From: Linanthus parryae
Taxonomy: Eukaryota > Streptophyta > Magnoliopsida > Ericales > Polemoniaceae
Direction: 5' to 3'
DNA: 64,000 nt
Assembly: GCA_023055425.1 (NCBI GenBank)
Contig: JALGPY010000002.1
Coordinates: 156,747,345-156,811,344 of the forward strand
Shown: positions 10,800 to 21,704 of the stretch, one piece after another
Layout of the letters: each line of letters opens with the position of its first letter
Numbering within the stretch: the first letter of the stretch is position 1
Position numbers and translations under genes: made by a program
The notes under the pieces: model-generated
Seen by the model: the letters and a program-made list of their open reading frames with translations, nothing else
The model's database searches: none
Told to the model about the DNA's origin: nothing

Positions 10800-12109
10800 T
10801 GCTAGCACAAGATACGACTCATGTTGGATAGGAACCCGGTGGTGCGATTTCAGCACCTCCTCAACCCTCATATGCAGGATGTGGTGAAGAAAGAGGTGCT
10901 TAAATGGTTGGGGCAGACATCATCTACCGATTTCCGACAACACATGGACTAGCCCGGTACGGTGTGTCCCTAAGAAGGAAGGTATGTGGTGGAAGGGGAG
11001 AAAGGTGATCAGATTGCTACCCGTGCTGTTATTGGGTGGAGAGTTTTCATGCATTACCGCAAACTCAATGATGCCACTTTAAATGATCACTTCCCCCTCC
11101 CATTCATCGATCAGATGCTTGATAGGCTGGCGCACTACTGTTTTTTGGATGGGTACTCCGGGTACAACGAGATTGCTATTGAGCCAGCAGATCAGGGGAA
11201 GACGAAATTCACATGTCCCTATGGGACGTTCTCTTTAAGACGCATGCCTTTCGGGTTATGCAATGCACATGTCACTTTTCAGAGGTGCATGATGTCGATA
11301 TTCTCTAATATGATGGAGCAGAAGTTTGAAGTGTTCATGGATGACTTCTTGTTGTACGGTGATGGATTAGAAGACTGTTTGCAGCAACTAGCCCATGTAC
11401 TGGATAGATGCATTGACACCAATCTAGTGCTCAACTGGGAGAAGTATTACTTCATGGTTACCGAGGGCATTTTTTTGGGGCACAAGATCTCCAGCAAAGG
11501 TTTAGAGGTGGATAGATCAAAGATTGAGGTGATTGATAAGCTTCCTTATCCTACTTCTTTCAAAGGGGTAAGGAGTTTCTTGGGACACACAAGGTTCTAT
11601 AGGCGCTTCATTAGAGACATCTCGAAGATCACGAAGCCTTTGTCTGGTTTGCTTGAGAATGATGCAGCCTTTGATTTCAATGCAAAGTGCAATTTTGCTT
11701 TTGATCTGGTCAAGGAGAAGCTGATTAGCGCCCCCATCATCACCGCTTCAGACTGGAACCTACCATTTGATCTCATGTGTGATGCTAGTGACTATGCGGT
11801 GGGAGCAGTTCTGGGAAGACAGAAAGATAAGGTAGCTCACGTCATATACTATGCTAGCTGGACGTTGAACTATGCACATGTAAACTATGCTACTACTGAG
11901 AAAGAAATGTTGGCTATTAGTTTTGCATTGGACATGTTTCGTCCGTATCTTGTGGGTTCTCATATGACAATCTTTACCGACCATGCCGCCCTCAAGTATC
12001 ATGTCCCCAAGAAGAAGGAAAGCAAAGATTGATCCGGTGGGTACTTTTAATGCAAGATATAGAGAACAAGGAAAATAAAGGGGTGGAGAATGTTGTGATG
12101 GATCACTTA
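10800..12109 (+). pseudogene. Reverse transcriptase and RNase H of element C
   Basis: The longest intact piece (10986-12032, 348 residues) holds the RT palm and thumb, starting inside the domain: RVFMHYRKLNDATLNDHFPL, LDGYSGYNEI, FGLCNAHVTFQRCM, and FMDDF (about 11335-11349), the catalytic double-aspartate motif in Ty3/gypsy form. RNase H follows with LMCDASDYAVGAVL and FTDHAALKY. Fingers-domain sequence before 10986 is present but frameshifted. The reading then runs into VVMDHLS and is cut at 12110-12114 by element E. It resumes at 19303 in the same sense (SRLENE), so the pre-insertion pol was continuous here. Confidence 0.9.
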
Positions 12110-12114
12110 TCTAG
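12110..12114. repeat. Target-site duplication of element E, left copy
   Basis: TCTAG precedes E here and follows it again at 19303-19307. Removing E and one copy restores the uninterrupted C pol reading (MDHLSRLENE), which independently confirms both E boundaries. Confidence 0.9.
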
Positions 12115-13080
12115 TTAAGGGGTGTACAGTAGGTAGAAATACATGATCAATACTCTAGAAGGAGGGGGGGGGGTTGAATAGAGTATGCCAAATTTTGCTA
12201 AACTTGCAAGAAGAGTGGTTTCAAAAGATTGTAAAGAGTGAAGAGTGATACAAGGTCTTGAAATGAGTTTCAAGCCCTTGGAATGAAAACAGTTGAAGTA
12301 TAAAAAGATAAGTCTATTTCAAAGCCTTGAATTGAGTTTCAAACCCTTGAAATGAGACTGAAAAGTTAATGCAAGAGACACAAGATATATAGAGTTCAGT
12401 CCACTTGGACCTACGTTTCTACCTCAGGGATCTTCTCCCTGCAGGATTTTCTACTCAATTCTTATTAATCAAAGTCTAACCCCTAGATCTCAAGAACATG
12501 CCTTACTCGGTTTTTGTGCTTCGAGGAGGTAACTCCTTAATGGGTGAGTGAATAAACTATCGGTAGTTGTTCTCACTAACCTATCTAGTACTTGATCTAG
12601 CTAACTGATTAAATAAGAATTATCTATTGTTCACTTTGAACAATCCTTGAGAATAAGAACTAGAAGTAATATGTGAATGATATACAAATGAAGTTCAGAA
12701 TAGAAGAACACTAGAACTGAATTTGCAGTGAATATGCAGTGTTCTTCATATGCTTGGGTTGAGAGAAATGAATCTGCTTCTTTGTACCTTGTAAATCCTT
12801 GAATGTGTTTGAGTGTCTCTAGTTATTTTCCCGTTGTATTGCTTCAGCTTTATCTTCAAGATCTTCTCTTAACAAACTTTCCTATTTTGTAGCTTCAGCT
12901 TTGACTTCTCTAATAGCTTCTCCAACGGATAGTTTCTCAGTATCTTCAATGATAATGATTTGATATTGTGTAAACACATGTTGGGAAACTTCCAAACACA
13001 GCAAATTGATCACAGAATCAAATCAAAACAAAGTTTCCATTCCTGCAAATCTCAGGCTAGGAGTTGAATCAAGATCAGAA
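12115..13080 (-). repeat. Shortened 3' LTR of element E
   Basis: It matches 18047-19000, with shared ends such as GGGGTGTACAGTAGGTAGAA and a poly-G run (about 12163-12173 here, 18097-18109 in the 5' LTR). Beyond about 13060 the match stops, a short GCAAATCTCAG repeat appears twice, and the sequence changes to the third ORF of the element. The first 250-300 bp of the LTR are therefore missing. Confidence 0.8.
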
Positions 13081-13360
13081 CATGTGTTTGGAACATTCCT
13101 GCAAATCTCAGAGTTTTTGAAAAAAAAAATTAAAAACTATTTGAAAATAAAGAATTTTCAAGACTTTGAAAAGGTTTTCAAGGCCTTGAAAAAGAAAAGA
13201 AAGAGTAGGCAAGAGTTAAGGGGTTGGGTCTTTATCTCCTTGCTGCTCTGCATCTTCTTCCTGACTATTTCACTCATCATCATTAACTTGTTCTTCTTCT
13301 TGAGCCACATCAACTTCCTCAATGATTGAGCTTATGGCCTTGATCAAACTGTTGAACATG
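13081..13360 (-). pseudogene. Remnant of the third ORF of element E
   Basis: On the minus strand this stretch matches D at about 32885-33150: the frame with TFMFNS and a Glu-rich tail, then CTTGAAA-rich sequence. It is joined directly to RNase H (QNSVA followed by EAEYIAAGACCS) at about 13360, whereas in D some 1.27 kb separate these two points. This is an internal deletion. The overlap TTCA at the junction suggests microhomology. Confidence 0.75.
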
Positions 13361-13930
13361 AAGGTGAACAACAAGCTCCAGCTGCTATGTATTCAGCTTC
13401 TAAAGTTGATTGTGCAACCGAGTTTTGCTTCTTTTAATACCAGCTGATTAAAGATGATCCAAGAAAATGACAGCATCCTGATGTACTCTTTCTATTAACT
13501 TTATATCCTGCAAAGTCTGCATCTGAATAGCCACTCAAAGATAAGTTCAACTGTTTAGGATACTAAATCCCTAAGTCTTTGGTACCATTGAGATATCTAA
13601 ATATCCTCTTAACTGCAGTCATGTGTGATTCTATAAGATCAGCTTAAAATCTAGCACACATGCTAACACTGAACATGTTATATGGTCTGCTAGCTGTGAG
13701 GTAGACTAATGATCGAATCATACCTCTATACTCTTTCACATTCACACTCTTACAAGATTCGTCTTTTCCTAAAGACAATGTAGAACTCATGGGGTCTTGA
13801 TCTCTTTGGATTGAGACATATTATACTTGTTTAGAAAATCTCTTGAGTACTTGCTTTGATGTAGGAATATTCCTTTCTTTCATCTAATGAATTTGATGTC
13901 CAAGAAAGAAGTTCAATTCTCCTATCAAGC
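13361..13930 (-). pseudogene. RNase H of element E
   Basis: Broken minus-strand frames correspond to the D sequence at 31040-31610: the RT thumb and connection with FFLGLQIHQ-type sequence near 13900, and an RNase H with YSDADF and KSTSG motifs near 13530-13500, ending at AEYIAAGACCS. Multiple stops and frameshifts are present. The domain would remove RNA from RNA-DNA hybrids during reverse transcription. Confidence 0.7.
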
Positions 13931-15187
13931 TCATTCAAATTCCATGCTCATAAGACTTGATAATTCCTTGCAAAGAAGATCTTTAGTAGCTCCAAACAGA
14001 ATATCATCAACAGAAATTTGAACTACAAGCATGTCTTTCTCATGAGTCTTCGTGAAAAGGGTCTTATCTACTAATCCACTTTTGAAATCATTTTCCAGTA
14101 AAAACTTTGACAATCTTTCATACCAAGCCCTTGGAGCTTGTTTCAAACCATAAAGAGCTTTTTCAAATTTGTAATCATGATCTGAAAATTTGTCATTTTC
14201 AAAACCTGGAGGTTGAGCAACATAAACTTCTTCTTGCAAATAGCCATTCAAAAATACACACTTCACATCCATTTGAAAGAGTTTCATGTTTTTGTGAGAT
14301 GGAAAAGCAAGTAGAATTCTAATTTCTTCTTACCTGGCAACATGAGCAAAAGTTTCTTCATAGTCAATGCCTTCTTCTCGATTGTAGCCTTGAGCTACCA
14401 ATCTAGCTTTGTTCCTGATTACTTTTCCATTTTCATCTAACTTGTTTTTGAATACCCATCTGGTACCAATAACAGACTGATTTCTTGGTGGAGGAACTAG
14501 ATTCCAAATGTTGTTCCTTCCAAACTCATTGAGTTCACTTTGCATAGCTATAATCCAGTCTGCTTCTTCTAATACTTCCTTCACAGTCTTAGGTTCTGCA
14601 AGAGAGATAAAAGCATTAAAAGCACAAAGATTCTTCAACTGTGATCGGGTTTGTTTACCTGTGGTTGGATCAGAAATAATGTTATCAGTACGATGAGATG
14701 AGATATATTTGAATCTCTTCCTTGGTGTCCAAGGTTCAGGCTCTCCAATTTGTTTTTTAAGTCTTTGAGAACTTGAAGTAGTACCTTGATCTGCTTTCTT
14801 CTCTGGAGATTTTGTATCAAGGCTTTGAACCTTAGTTTCAAGGCCTTGAAAATACCTTATTTGTTCCTGTAAGATTTCCTTGGAAACTTTTGAGGATTCT
14901 TCTTCAGTATCTGAATCATGCTTGTTCAGATTAAGATCTGCAAAACCACCACTCGAAGAACCATCATAGCTTTTATCAAATATGACATGAATGCTTTCTT
15001 CAACAAGCTTGGTTTTCTTATTATAAACTCTATAGGATTTGCTTGTCTGTGAATAACCAAGAAAAATACCTTCATCACTTCTTTTCAAACTTACGAAGAT
15101 TGTCCTTACCATTATTGTGAACAAAGCAGGTACAACCATAAGGCTTGAAGTAAGAAATGTTTGGCTTTCTTCCTTTGAACAACTCAT
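13931..15187 (-). pseudogene. Reverse transcriptase of element E
   Basis: On the minus strand an acidic inter-domain region (EEESSKVSKEILQEQ) is followed by the copia [97 protein letters not shown] and QISVDDILFGATKD. The catalytic motif is SVDD where copia elements have YVDD, so the tyrosine is lost. A frameshift near 14330-14287 separates the two halves. The inter-domain part carries a TTTCAAGGCCTTGAAA palindrome at 14836-14851 that encodes the FQGLE peptide. Confidence 0.9.
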
Positions 15188-15858
15188 AAGGGGTCTTCTT
15201 CAGAATAGGTCTGATCAAACACCTGTTGAGAATGTAGTTTGTTGTATTCACAGCTTCTGCCAATAGTATTTTGGCAATTTGTTTTCCATAAGCATTATTA
15301 TTGAAATGTCTTAAAGAGTATTGTTCTTTCTTTCAGCAACTTCATTCGGTTGAGGAGTTCTAGGAGCAAAAAACCTGTGAGAGTTTTCATTCTTAGAACA
15401 AAATGCATCAAACTCAAGTTGATCAAATTCTCTACCATTATCACTTCGGATTGAAGAAATAGGTAGGGTTTTCAAGGTTTGAATTTCTCTAAAAAGTTTT
15501 GAATATTCAGTAAGAGCTTCAGATTTTTTCGAAGTAATTCAATGGTTCTAGTAGTACTTACAAAGTTATATTATTTGAATGAGCTCCTAGTTTGCTTTCC
15601 TTGTGCACATGCCTTGCATACTTCTTTATCTTTGAACTTGATAGAAGGTATACCTCCTAATAAGTTCTTGGAAACTGGCTTGTTCAAGGTATGCAACCTG
15701 AAGTGTCCCAAATTTCTGTGCCAAAGCTTTGAATCTTCTTTCATGGTCTTGAGACACTTCAAGTTTTCTCCTGCAACTTTGTTAGTTTGAAAAGTATAAA
15801 CATTTTTTGACCTAGAGGCAGTGAGGATGCAATTGCCAGATTTCTCATCTTGCACCAC
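15075..15858 (-). pseudogene. Integrase of element E
   Basis: Minus-strand frames give the zinc-binding region LWHRNLGHFRLHTLNK with CKACAQGKQT (H-H-C-C), then catalytic-core pieces up to AEAVNTTNYILNRCLIRP and the C-terminal GRKPNISYFKPYGCTCFVHN. A stretch of about 300 bp (15280-15570) is only readable with frameshifts: the DNA there still encodes SIRSDNGREFDQLEFD-like sequence. The protein would insert the cDNA into host DNA and is not functional here. Confidence 0.8.
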
Positions 15859-16130
15859 ACATTTCTCTTGTCAAAGATGACCTTATTACCATTATCACAA
15901 AGCAGAGATACACTAAGCAAGTTAAATTTCAAACCATCAACTAGATATACATCAGAAATGGAACTTTCAGAATATGTACCAACTTTACTAATACCAAGAA
16001 TGCTGCATTTTCCTTTGTTACCAAGTGTAATTGAGCCTTCAGATTGCTCCTTCAATTCTAAGAACAAATATCTCTTTCCACTCATATGTCTTGAGCAACC
16101 ATTGTACATAAACCATTTATGTTAATTCTT
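15759..16130 (-). pseudogene. Protease of element E
   Basis: The minus-strand frame from 16109 reads MYNGCSRHMSGKRYLF, LKEQSEGSITLGNKG, ISDVYLVDGLKFNLLSVSLL and DNGNKVIF. These are the copia aspartic protease and the start of the pre-integrase region. The active site, normally D-S-G-C-S-R-H-M in this family, reads Y-N-G-C-S-R-H-M, so the catalytic aspartate is lost. Confidence 0.85.
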
Positions 16131-16167
16131 TGGTCTTGCTGACAACCTGCAAACACCATTCACTGCC

Positions 16168-18003
16168 TTACCCAGCTATTAGACCAAGTGTTGAATTTAG
16201 ATTCATATTCAGGGTCAACCATGGTGGGTGGTCTAAACCCTTTAGGAACCTAAATCTGTCTAACTTGTCCTTGAGTTGGAATGGAAATGTATTCCTCATT
16301 ATGTGAGGGTCTCTTCTTCTAAAAGGAAAAGTCATCTTAACATGAACAATCTTATTGCAATAATGGAACCTAGGAGATGTTCTGCTTCCAGCTTTCACAA
16401 ATCTGGTATTGTTCTTTCTGAGAAAATTTAGATTGTATCCAATACCAGTTTTGTGAACACACTTTAAGCTACCTCCAAGAATCAATTTCAAGTTGTGTTA
16501 TGAGCCTGCAAGTTTTGTCTTGACTGATTCATATTCTTGAAGTTTCTTTTGTTTATCTAATTCATCAACTAGATGTCTTAGATTAACAATACTGTCACTT
16601 AGAAGAGAGTTCTTAGTGACTACTTCCTTGACTTGTGTTTTCAAGGCTTTGAACCTAGTTTTCAAGGCCTTGAAATCACTGTCAGTTGTCGTCTGAGAAA
16701 TTTCAACGTTCTGGTTCAGACCAAAAGGATGCAAATTTTCTTTTTCTTGCTCATGAACTTTTTATTTCAAAACTCTAATCTCTTTCAGATAGTCCTCTTC
16801 ATTTACAAGCATTGTTCTAAGATAATCAGAGAGGGCTTCATTTGGTTTTGAAATCAAGCAGTTTACCATTACCTCAATGTTCTTTTCAGACTTTCCATCA
16901 TGCTTGGCCATAAATCATAGTTTGACATGTTCTTCTCGAGATTCAGAATCACTTGAGGTTTCTGAATCACTCCAGGAGGCTTCATAGCTTTCTTTCTTCT
17001 ATCATGATCTTTCTTATAATTTTTTTTGCTCTTTTTGTGATGACAGTTTCTGATCAAATGTCCTGCATCACCACACTCAAAGGAATTCATAACTTTAGGC
17101 TTATTGCCATGTGAAGAAGATTTACCTTTGTAGTCTTCAATAGCGGAGGATCTGTGTCTATCTCTGCTGAAGTCCTTGTTTCCAAAGTTCTTCTTCATTT
17201 TGAGAATTCTGGTGAAGACTTTGGAAATCAAAGCAAATGGATCTTCAACATAAACTTCAGCTTCAAGGCTTTGATATGGCTCATTCTCCTTTGCCTTGAG
17301 AGCTAGGTTCTTGACACCATCTACCAACTCACCATCAACTTCATTCATGGATATTTCATGTGTAAGAGCTTTCCTTGCAGGTTATCAAGTTGAAGTGATG
17401 AAAGATATTGAGCTTCCTCAATAGAACTAGTCCTTGGTTCCCATATTGCCTTTGGAAGACTTCTCAGAATCTTTCAAACCTTTTCTGCATTAGAAATTTG
17501 TTTACCCAGTGAATCAAGATTGTTGAAAATGTCAGTGAATCTTTTGAACATGTCTCTGATTGACCCATCTTCATTCATCTTGAATAGCTCATATTTCCTG
17601 AGAAATATGTTGATCTTAGTTTGCTTGACTTGGATAGTTCCTTCAAATGTCACCACAAGCTTATACCAGATCGCATTGGCAGTCTTGCAACCTGAGATCC
17701 TGTTGAACTCATCCGCACTCAAAGCACAATATAAGGGATTCATAGCTTTATAATTTTAGAAAATTGTTCTAACTGTGAAGCAGAGAGTGAGTCTTCAGAT
17801 TTGGTAGTTTTAATCCCATATTTCTCTGTGTTGAAAGTGTGAGGACCATTCTGAATGATAGTCCAAAGCTCTATATCTTGATCAATGATGAAGATTTTCA
17901 TCAGGGCTTTCCAGTGAACAAAATTGTCTCCATAGAAGAGATGAGGTCTGTTAGCAGCTGTTCCCTGAGAGAAACCACCATCAACTACAGTACTCATAAT
18001 CAC
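16168..18003 (-). pseudogene. Gag of element E
   Basis: Starting MIMSTVVDGGFSQGT at 18003 on the minus strand, it has the copia gag core (FYGDNFVHWKALMKIFI, ELWTIIQNGP, LYCALSADEFNRI, KTANAIWYKLVVTFEGT, RKYELFKMNEDGSIRDMFKR), a Lys-rich region with a first zinc knuckle (SFECGDAGHLIRNC, whose first Cys is mutated), a coiled coil (16734-16498) and a decayed second knuckle (FHYCNKIVHVKMTF). A one-base loss near 17745 and several stops break it. The coiled coil includes FKALKTRFKALKTQ, which is encoded by two CAAGGC(C/T)TTGAA palindromes. Confidence 0.85.
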
Positions 18004-18032
18004 AAGATGGTTAAATCTATGCAGTGATACAA

Positions 18033-18046
18033 GCTATGATACCAAT
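18033..18046 (-). other. Primer-binding site of element E
   Basis: On the minus strand ATTGGTATCATAGC directly follows the 5' LTR, one substitution away from the usual initiator tRNA-Met complement TGGTATCAGAGC. Confidence 0.85.
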
Positions 18047-19302
18047 TGAAGGGGTGTACAGTAGGTAGAAATACAGGATCAATACTTTAGAAAGAGGGGG
18101 GGGGGGGTTAATAGAGTATGCAAAATTTTGCTAAACTTTCAAGAAGAGTGGTTTCAAAAGATTGTAATGAGTGAAGAGTGAATCAAGGCCTTGAAATGAG
18201 TTTCAAGCCCTTGGAATGAAAATAAATGAAGTATAAAAAGATAAGTCTATTTCAAGGCCATTAAATGAGTTTCAGACCCTTGAAATGAAACTGTTTTGAT
18301 TGCTGCAAAAGAACTAAGCATGGAACAGAAAAGTAAATCCAAGATACACAAGATATATAGAGTTCAGTCCACGAGGACCTCTACCTTAGGGATCTTCTCC
18401 CTGAAGGATTTTCAAATGAATTATTATTACTCAAAAGGTAATCCCTAGATCTCAAGCACAGAGAGATGCCTTACTCTGTTACAGCTTGTGGTTCTCACTA
18501 ATCCATCTAGTACCTGCTCTAGCTAAATGATTAACTAAGAATTCTCTATTGTTCAATTTTAACAATCCTTGAGAATATGAAATACAAGTAATATCACAAT
18601 GTTATACAAATGAAGTTCAGAATAGAAGAACACTAGAACTTAATCTGCATTGAGTATGCAGTGTTCTTCAGATTCTTGGATTGATAGAAATGAATATGCT
18701 TCTTTGTTGCTTGTCAATCCTTGAATGTCTTTGACTGTCTCTATTTATTGTCCCATTGTATTGCTTCAGCTTTCCCTCTTTTATAGAGCAGTTTGAATTG
18801 TAGATCTTTAAGATCTTCTCTTAACAAACTTCCCTATTTTGTAGCTTCAGGTTTGACTTCTCTAACAGCTTCTCCAACGGATGTTGCTCAGTATCTTCAA
18901 CGACACTGATTTGATATTGTGTAAACACATGTTGGGAAACTTCCAAACACAGCAAATTGATCACATAATAAAATCAACACAAAGTTTCCTTTCCTGCAAA
19001 TATCATGTTAGGTAATAGATCTTGTAAAATAGGACATACAATTTCCTTGCAAAACTAAATCAAACAGATGGATTTGATATTGTCAGATGTGTCAAAATAC
19101 TTTTTCTTTCATCATCCAGTAACAAATAATCAAGCACAGGGGTTTAGGAGTTGAATCAAGATTAGAAACTCCCTTTAAGATCATGCATATAAAGCATAGT
19201 CAGTTTCAAAGCTTTGAAAGCTGTTTCAAGGCTTTGAAAGCTGTTTCAAGGCCTTGAAATAGACTAGCTATTTCAAGCCTTTGAAACTGAGTTGAACTTA
19301 CA
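18047..19302 (-). repeat. 5' LTR of element E (1256 bp)
   Basis: On the minus strand it starts TGTAAGTTCAA and ends CACCCCTTCA. It contains a likely TATA box (minus strand CAATAAATAGAG, 18739-18750) and many CAAGG-CCTTG palindromes. The sequence at 19035-19050 shows the uninterrupted state of the site where D's LTR carries a Helitron. Confidence 0.9.
19204..19259. repeat. Three tandem 20-bp palindromic units in the E LTR
   Basis: TTTCAAAGCTTTGAAA (19204-19219), TTTCAAGGCTTTGAAA (19224-19239) and TTTCAAGGCCTTGAAA (19244-19259) are spaced exactly 20 bp apart with GCTG between them. The first and third are perfect 16-bp palindromes. Confidence 0.95.
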
Positions 19303-20660
19303 TCTAGGTTAGAGAATGAGAGCATGAGGAGGTGCCTATTAGAGAGGAATTTCCAGATGAATAGCTTATGGTAGTGGTCGCAGTTGTACCTTGGTTTGCT
19401 GATTTTATAAATTTGAGGGCGCTCAACATTGCTCCTAAATATATGACCTCCCACCAGAGAAACAATTATTTGTAGATGCCCGCCGGTATTTCTGGGATGA
19501 TACATATCTATATAAGGTAGGAGCAGATAATGTATTGAGGAGATGTGTAGCACCGCCTGACACACTAGAGATTCTCAGACTGCCATGAATTGAAATGTGG
19601 GGGTCATTTTGGCAAGACACGCACTGCAGACAAGGTACTTCGGGGTGGTTTCTATTGTCCTACATTGTATAAGGATGCTCATCTGTTTGTGTAGCAGTGT
19701 GACCAGTGTCTGAGAATCGACAATATTTCCAACCGTAATGAAATGCATCAAAATTGCGTGTTGGAAGTAGAGCCGTTCGATGTATGGGGTATTCACTTCA
19801 TGGGGCCATTCCCCTCTTCACTTGGTAATCTTTACATATTAGTGGTGGTTGATTATATGACCAAGGGGGTGGAGGCCATTGCATGTCCAAAGAATGATGG
19901 CGCTACTGTTGAGAAGTTTGTGCGCAAGAATATCTTTACGCGGTCTACAACGCCTAGGGAAATTATTAGTGATGAAGGGACACACTTTGTGAACAGGGTC
20001 TTTGCCAATGTCTTGAGCAAATATGGGGTGAAGACACACAAGATATCACTGGCTTACCATCCGCAGTCAAACGGGCAAGCATAAGTATCAAACCGAGAGG
20101 TCAACGAAATCTTAGAGAAGACAGTCAATCCGGGACGCAAAGATTGGTCCCTATAACTGGATGACAGTCTAGGGGCATATCAGACTACATACAAGACTCC
20201 CTTGGGCATGTCTCCATACCAACTGGTTTTTGGGAAGTCATGCCATCTCCCGGTGTAACTTGAGCACAAGGCGTTTTGGGCTTTGAAGAAAATCAACTTG
20301 GATGCTAAGCTCTCTATGAGCAGAGGAAATAGGCACTGCTAGAGCTTGAGGAATTTCATTTGATGTTTTATGAAAGTGCAAAGATCTATATAGAGCGGAC
20401 CAAGAAGTGGCACGTTAAGCATATCACACCGAGGGACTTTAAGTGGGGCAGAAGGTATTGGTCTTCAACGCACGTTTGAAACAACTTTCAGGCAAGTTGA
20501 AATCGAGGTGGAGCGGTCCTTTCAAGATTACCTAGGTCTATCCATGGGGATCACTTGAGGTTGAAGCTGAAAACGGTAATCGATTCAAGGTGAATGGACA
20601 GCGAGAGAAAACATAAGTGGACGGAAATTTCATTGGGGGTAATTGAACGCCTCAGCGCAA
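19303..20660 (+). pseudogene. Integrase of element C
   Basis: Pol resumes after element E with SRLENE, then frames decayed in the zinc-binding region (CQNDPH-like noise on the other strand; on the plus strand GHFGKT and QCDQCLR near 19605-19715). The catalytic core at 19743-20084 reads [27 protein letters not shown] and YHPQSNGQA then a stop. In Athila elements these are WGIDFMGPFP, SDGGTHFCN and QTNGQAE, so the first catalytic Asp is His here and the catalytic Glu codon is a stop near 20082-20084. C-terminal pieces include [20 protein letters not shown]. It is clearly dead. Confidence 0.85.
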
Positions 20661-21439
20661 TTCCCGATATCTGAGCTCATGTGAGGTAACTGGGTCGGGT
20701 CGTCGACCTTAAATTACAAGGCGCTTGTTGGTAGGCAACCCAACATATTTACTGTTTTAGAATAGATTTAAATAATGTTTTGTATATTTTGTTATGTTTC
20801 TACTATTTCAAAGGTGCGAGAGCGAGGGAATGATATTTCCAATGAGTTTGTGTAGGAATTCTAGGTGAAAGGCATGTTTAGGATCCCCTGTCTTGATGCG
20901 TGTATGAAGAAGATCAAGAAAATCGAGAAAATAGCAGGCCGAAACGCGTATCGGGATCCGGAATGAAGAAATTTATGGAGGAAGCTATTCCTACACACAC
21001 TCAACATACGCACGTGGGGGAGAATGCATATCCGGACTCCCCGTCTTGATATACGTGAAGAATGCATTGAAGAATCGAGAAAGCTAGCACAATGGTACGG
21101 ATTATGAGGCAAATTTTTGCAGACAGTGCTGAAGTCAAAATTCAAGATTGCTATTGTCTCGGGGGTGGTTGAGAGATTTCTGTAGACAGGTGGATCGCGT
21201 ATATCGGAGTTTGAACGAGAAAGTTATGGCCAAAAGGATGCTCAAGCATATAAAACGCGGGCAAAAACATCCAGAAATGCAAAACGAGCCTTTGGAAAAA
21301 TTCACATAATAAGAGCTTCCCCAGACTTTGGGAATCTTTTACAGTATAAAAGGAGTATCGGGGTCGAGGAGATCCTTAGGAATGCAAAGGCACGGTCAAA
21401 GAAGCGAAAAAGGATGACAATCGGATGTTATCTGCTTGC

Positions 21440-21625
21440 CTAGGACCTCTTCGTGCGACAAATTCTCTTCGCACGAAGAGAAGACTTAGAAATGTTTTCA
21501 GCAACTGAGAGAAGTCTTCAGGGAATAGCTCTCGGTCTTAAAATAAGAAGGTCTTCGTACGAAGACTGAATACTCTTCGCACGAAGGTCTTTGGACGAAG
21601 AGTATCTGTCTTCGCACAAAGACAT
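21440..21625. repeat. Cluster of CTTCG-ACGAAG palindromes in element C
   Basis: CTTCGCACGAAG at about 21467-21478, the perfect palindrome GTCTTCGTACGAAGAC at 21551-21566, CTTCGCACGAAG at 21575-21586, and decayed forms at 21447-21458 and 21609-21620. The same motif recurs in C's own 3' LTR (26165-26425) and in the LTR of copia K. Confidence 0.9.
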
Positions 21626-21704
21626 CAGCTGAATTTACAGAAAATGACAGCCACAGAGCCGAATGGAAGGGCGCTTATAGGGGCGTAATTTGTACTTCAC
21701 TTGG

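Larger units (their letters stand above)
12115..19302 (-). mobile_element. SIRE-like Ty1/copia element E (minus strand)
   Basis: The 5' LTR is 18047-19302 and a shortened 3' LTR begins at 12115. TCTAG duplications flank the element. On the minus strand the LTR starts TGTAAGTTCAA and ends CACCCCTTCA (the outermost base pair of the 3' LTR is mutated). The tRNA-Met-type primer-binding site follows the 5' LTR. Order on the minus strand is gag with two zinc knuckles, protease, integrase, RT, RNase H, then a truncated third ORF, as in SIRE/Maximus copia elements. D (26529-35895) is a second copy of the same family. E has lost the end of RNase H, most of ORF3 and the start of its 3' LTR. Confidence 0.9.

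Noticed and set aside
21440..21625. CRISPR-like or satellite array made of CTTCGCACGAAG units
   Set aside because: Spacing is irregular, units are palindromic and diverged, there are no cas genes, and the DNA is plant nuclear transposon sequence.
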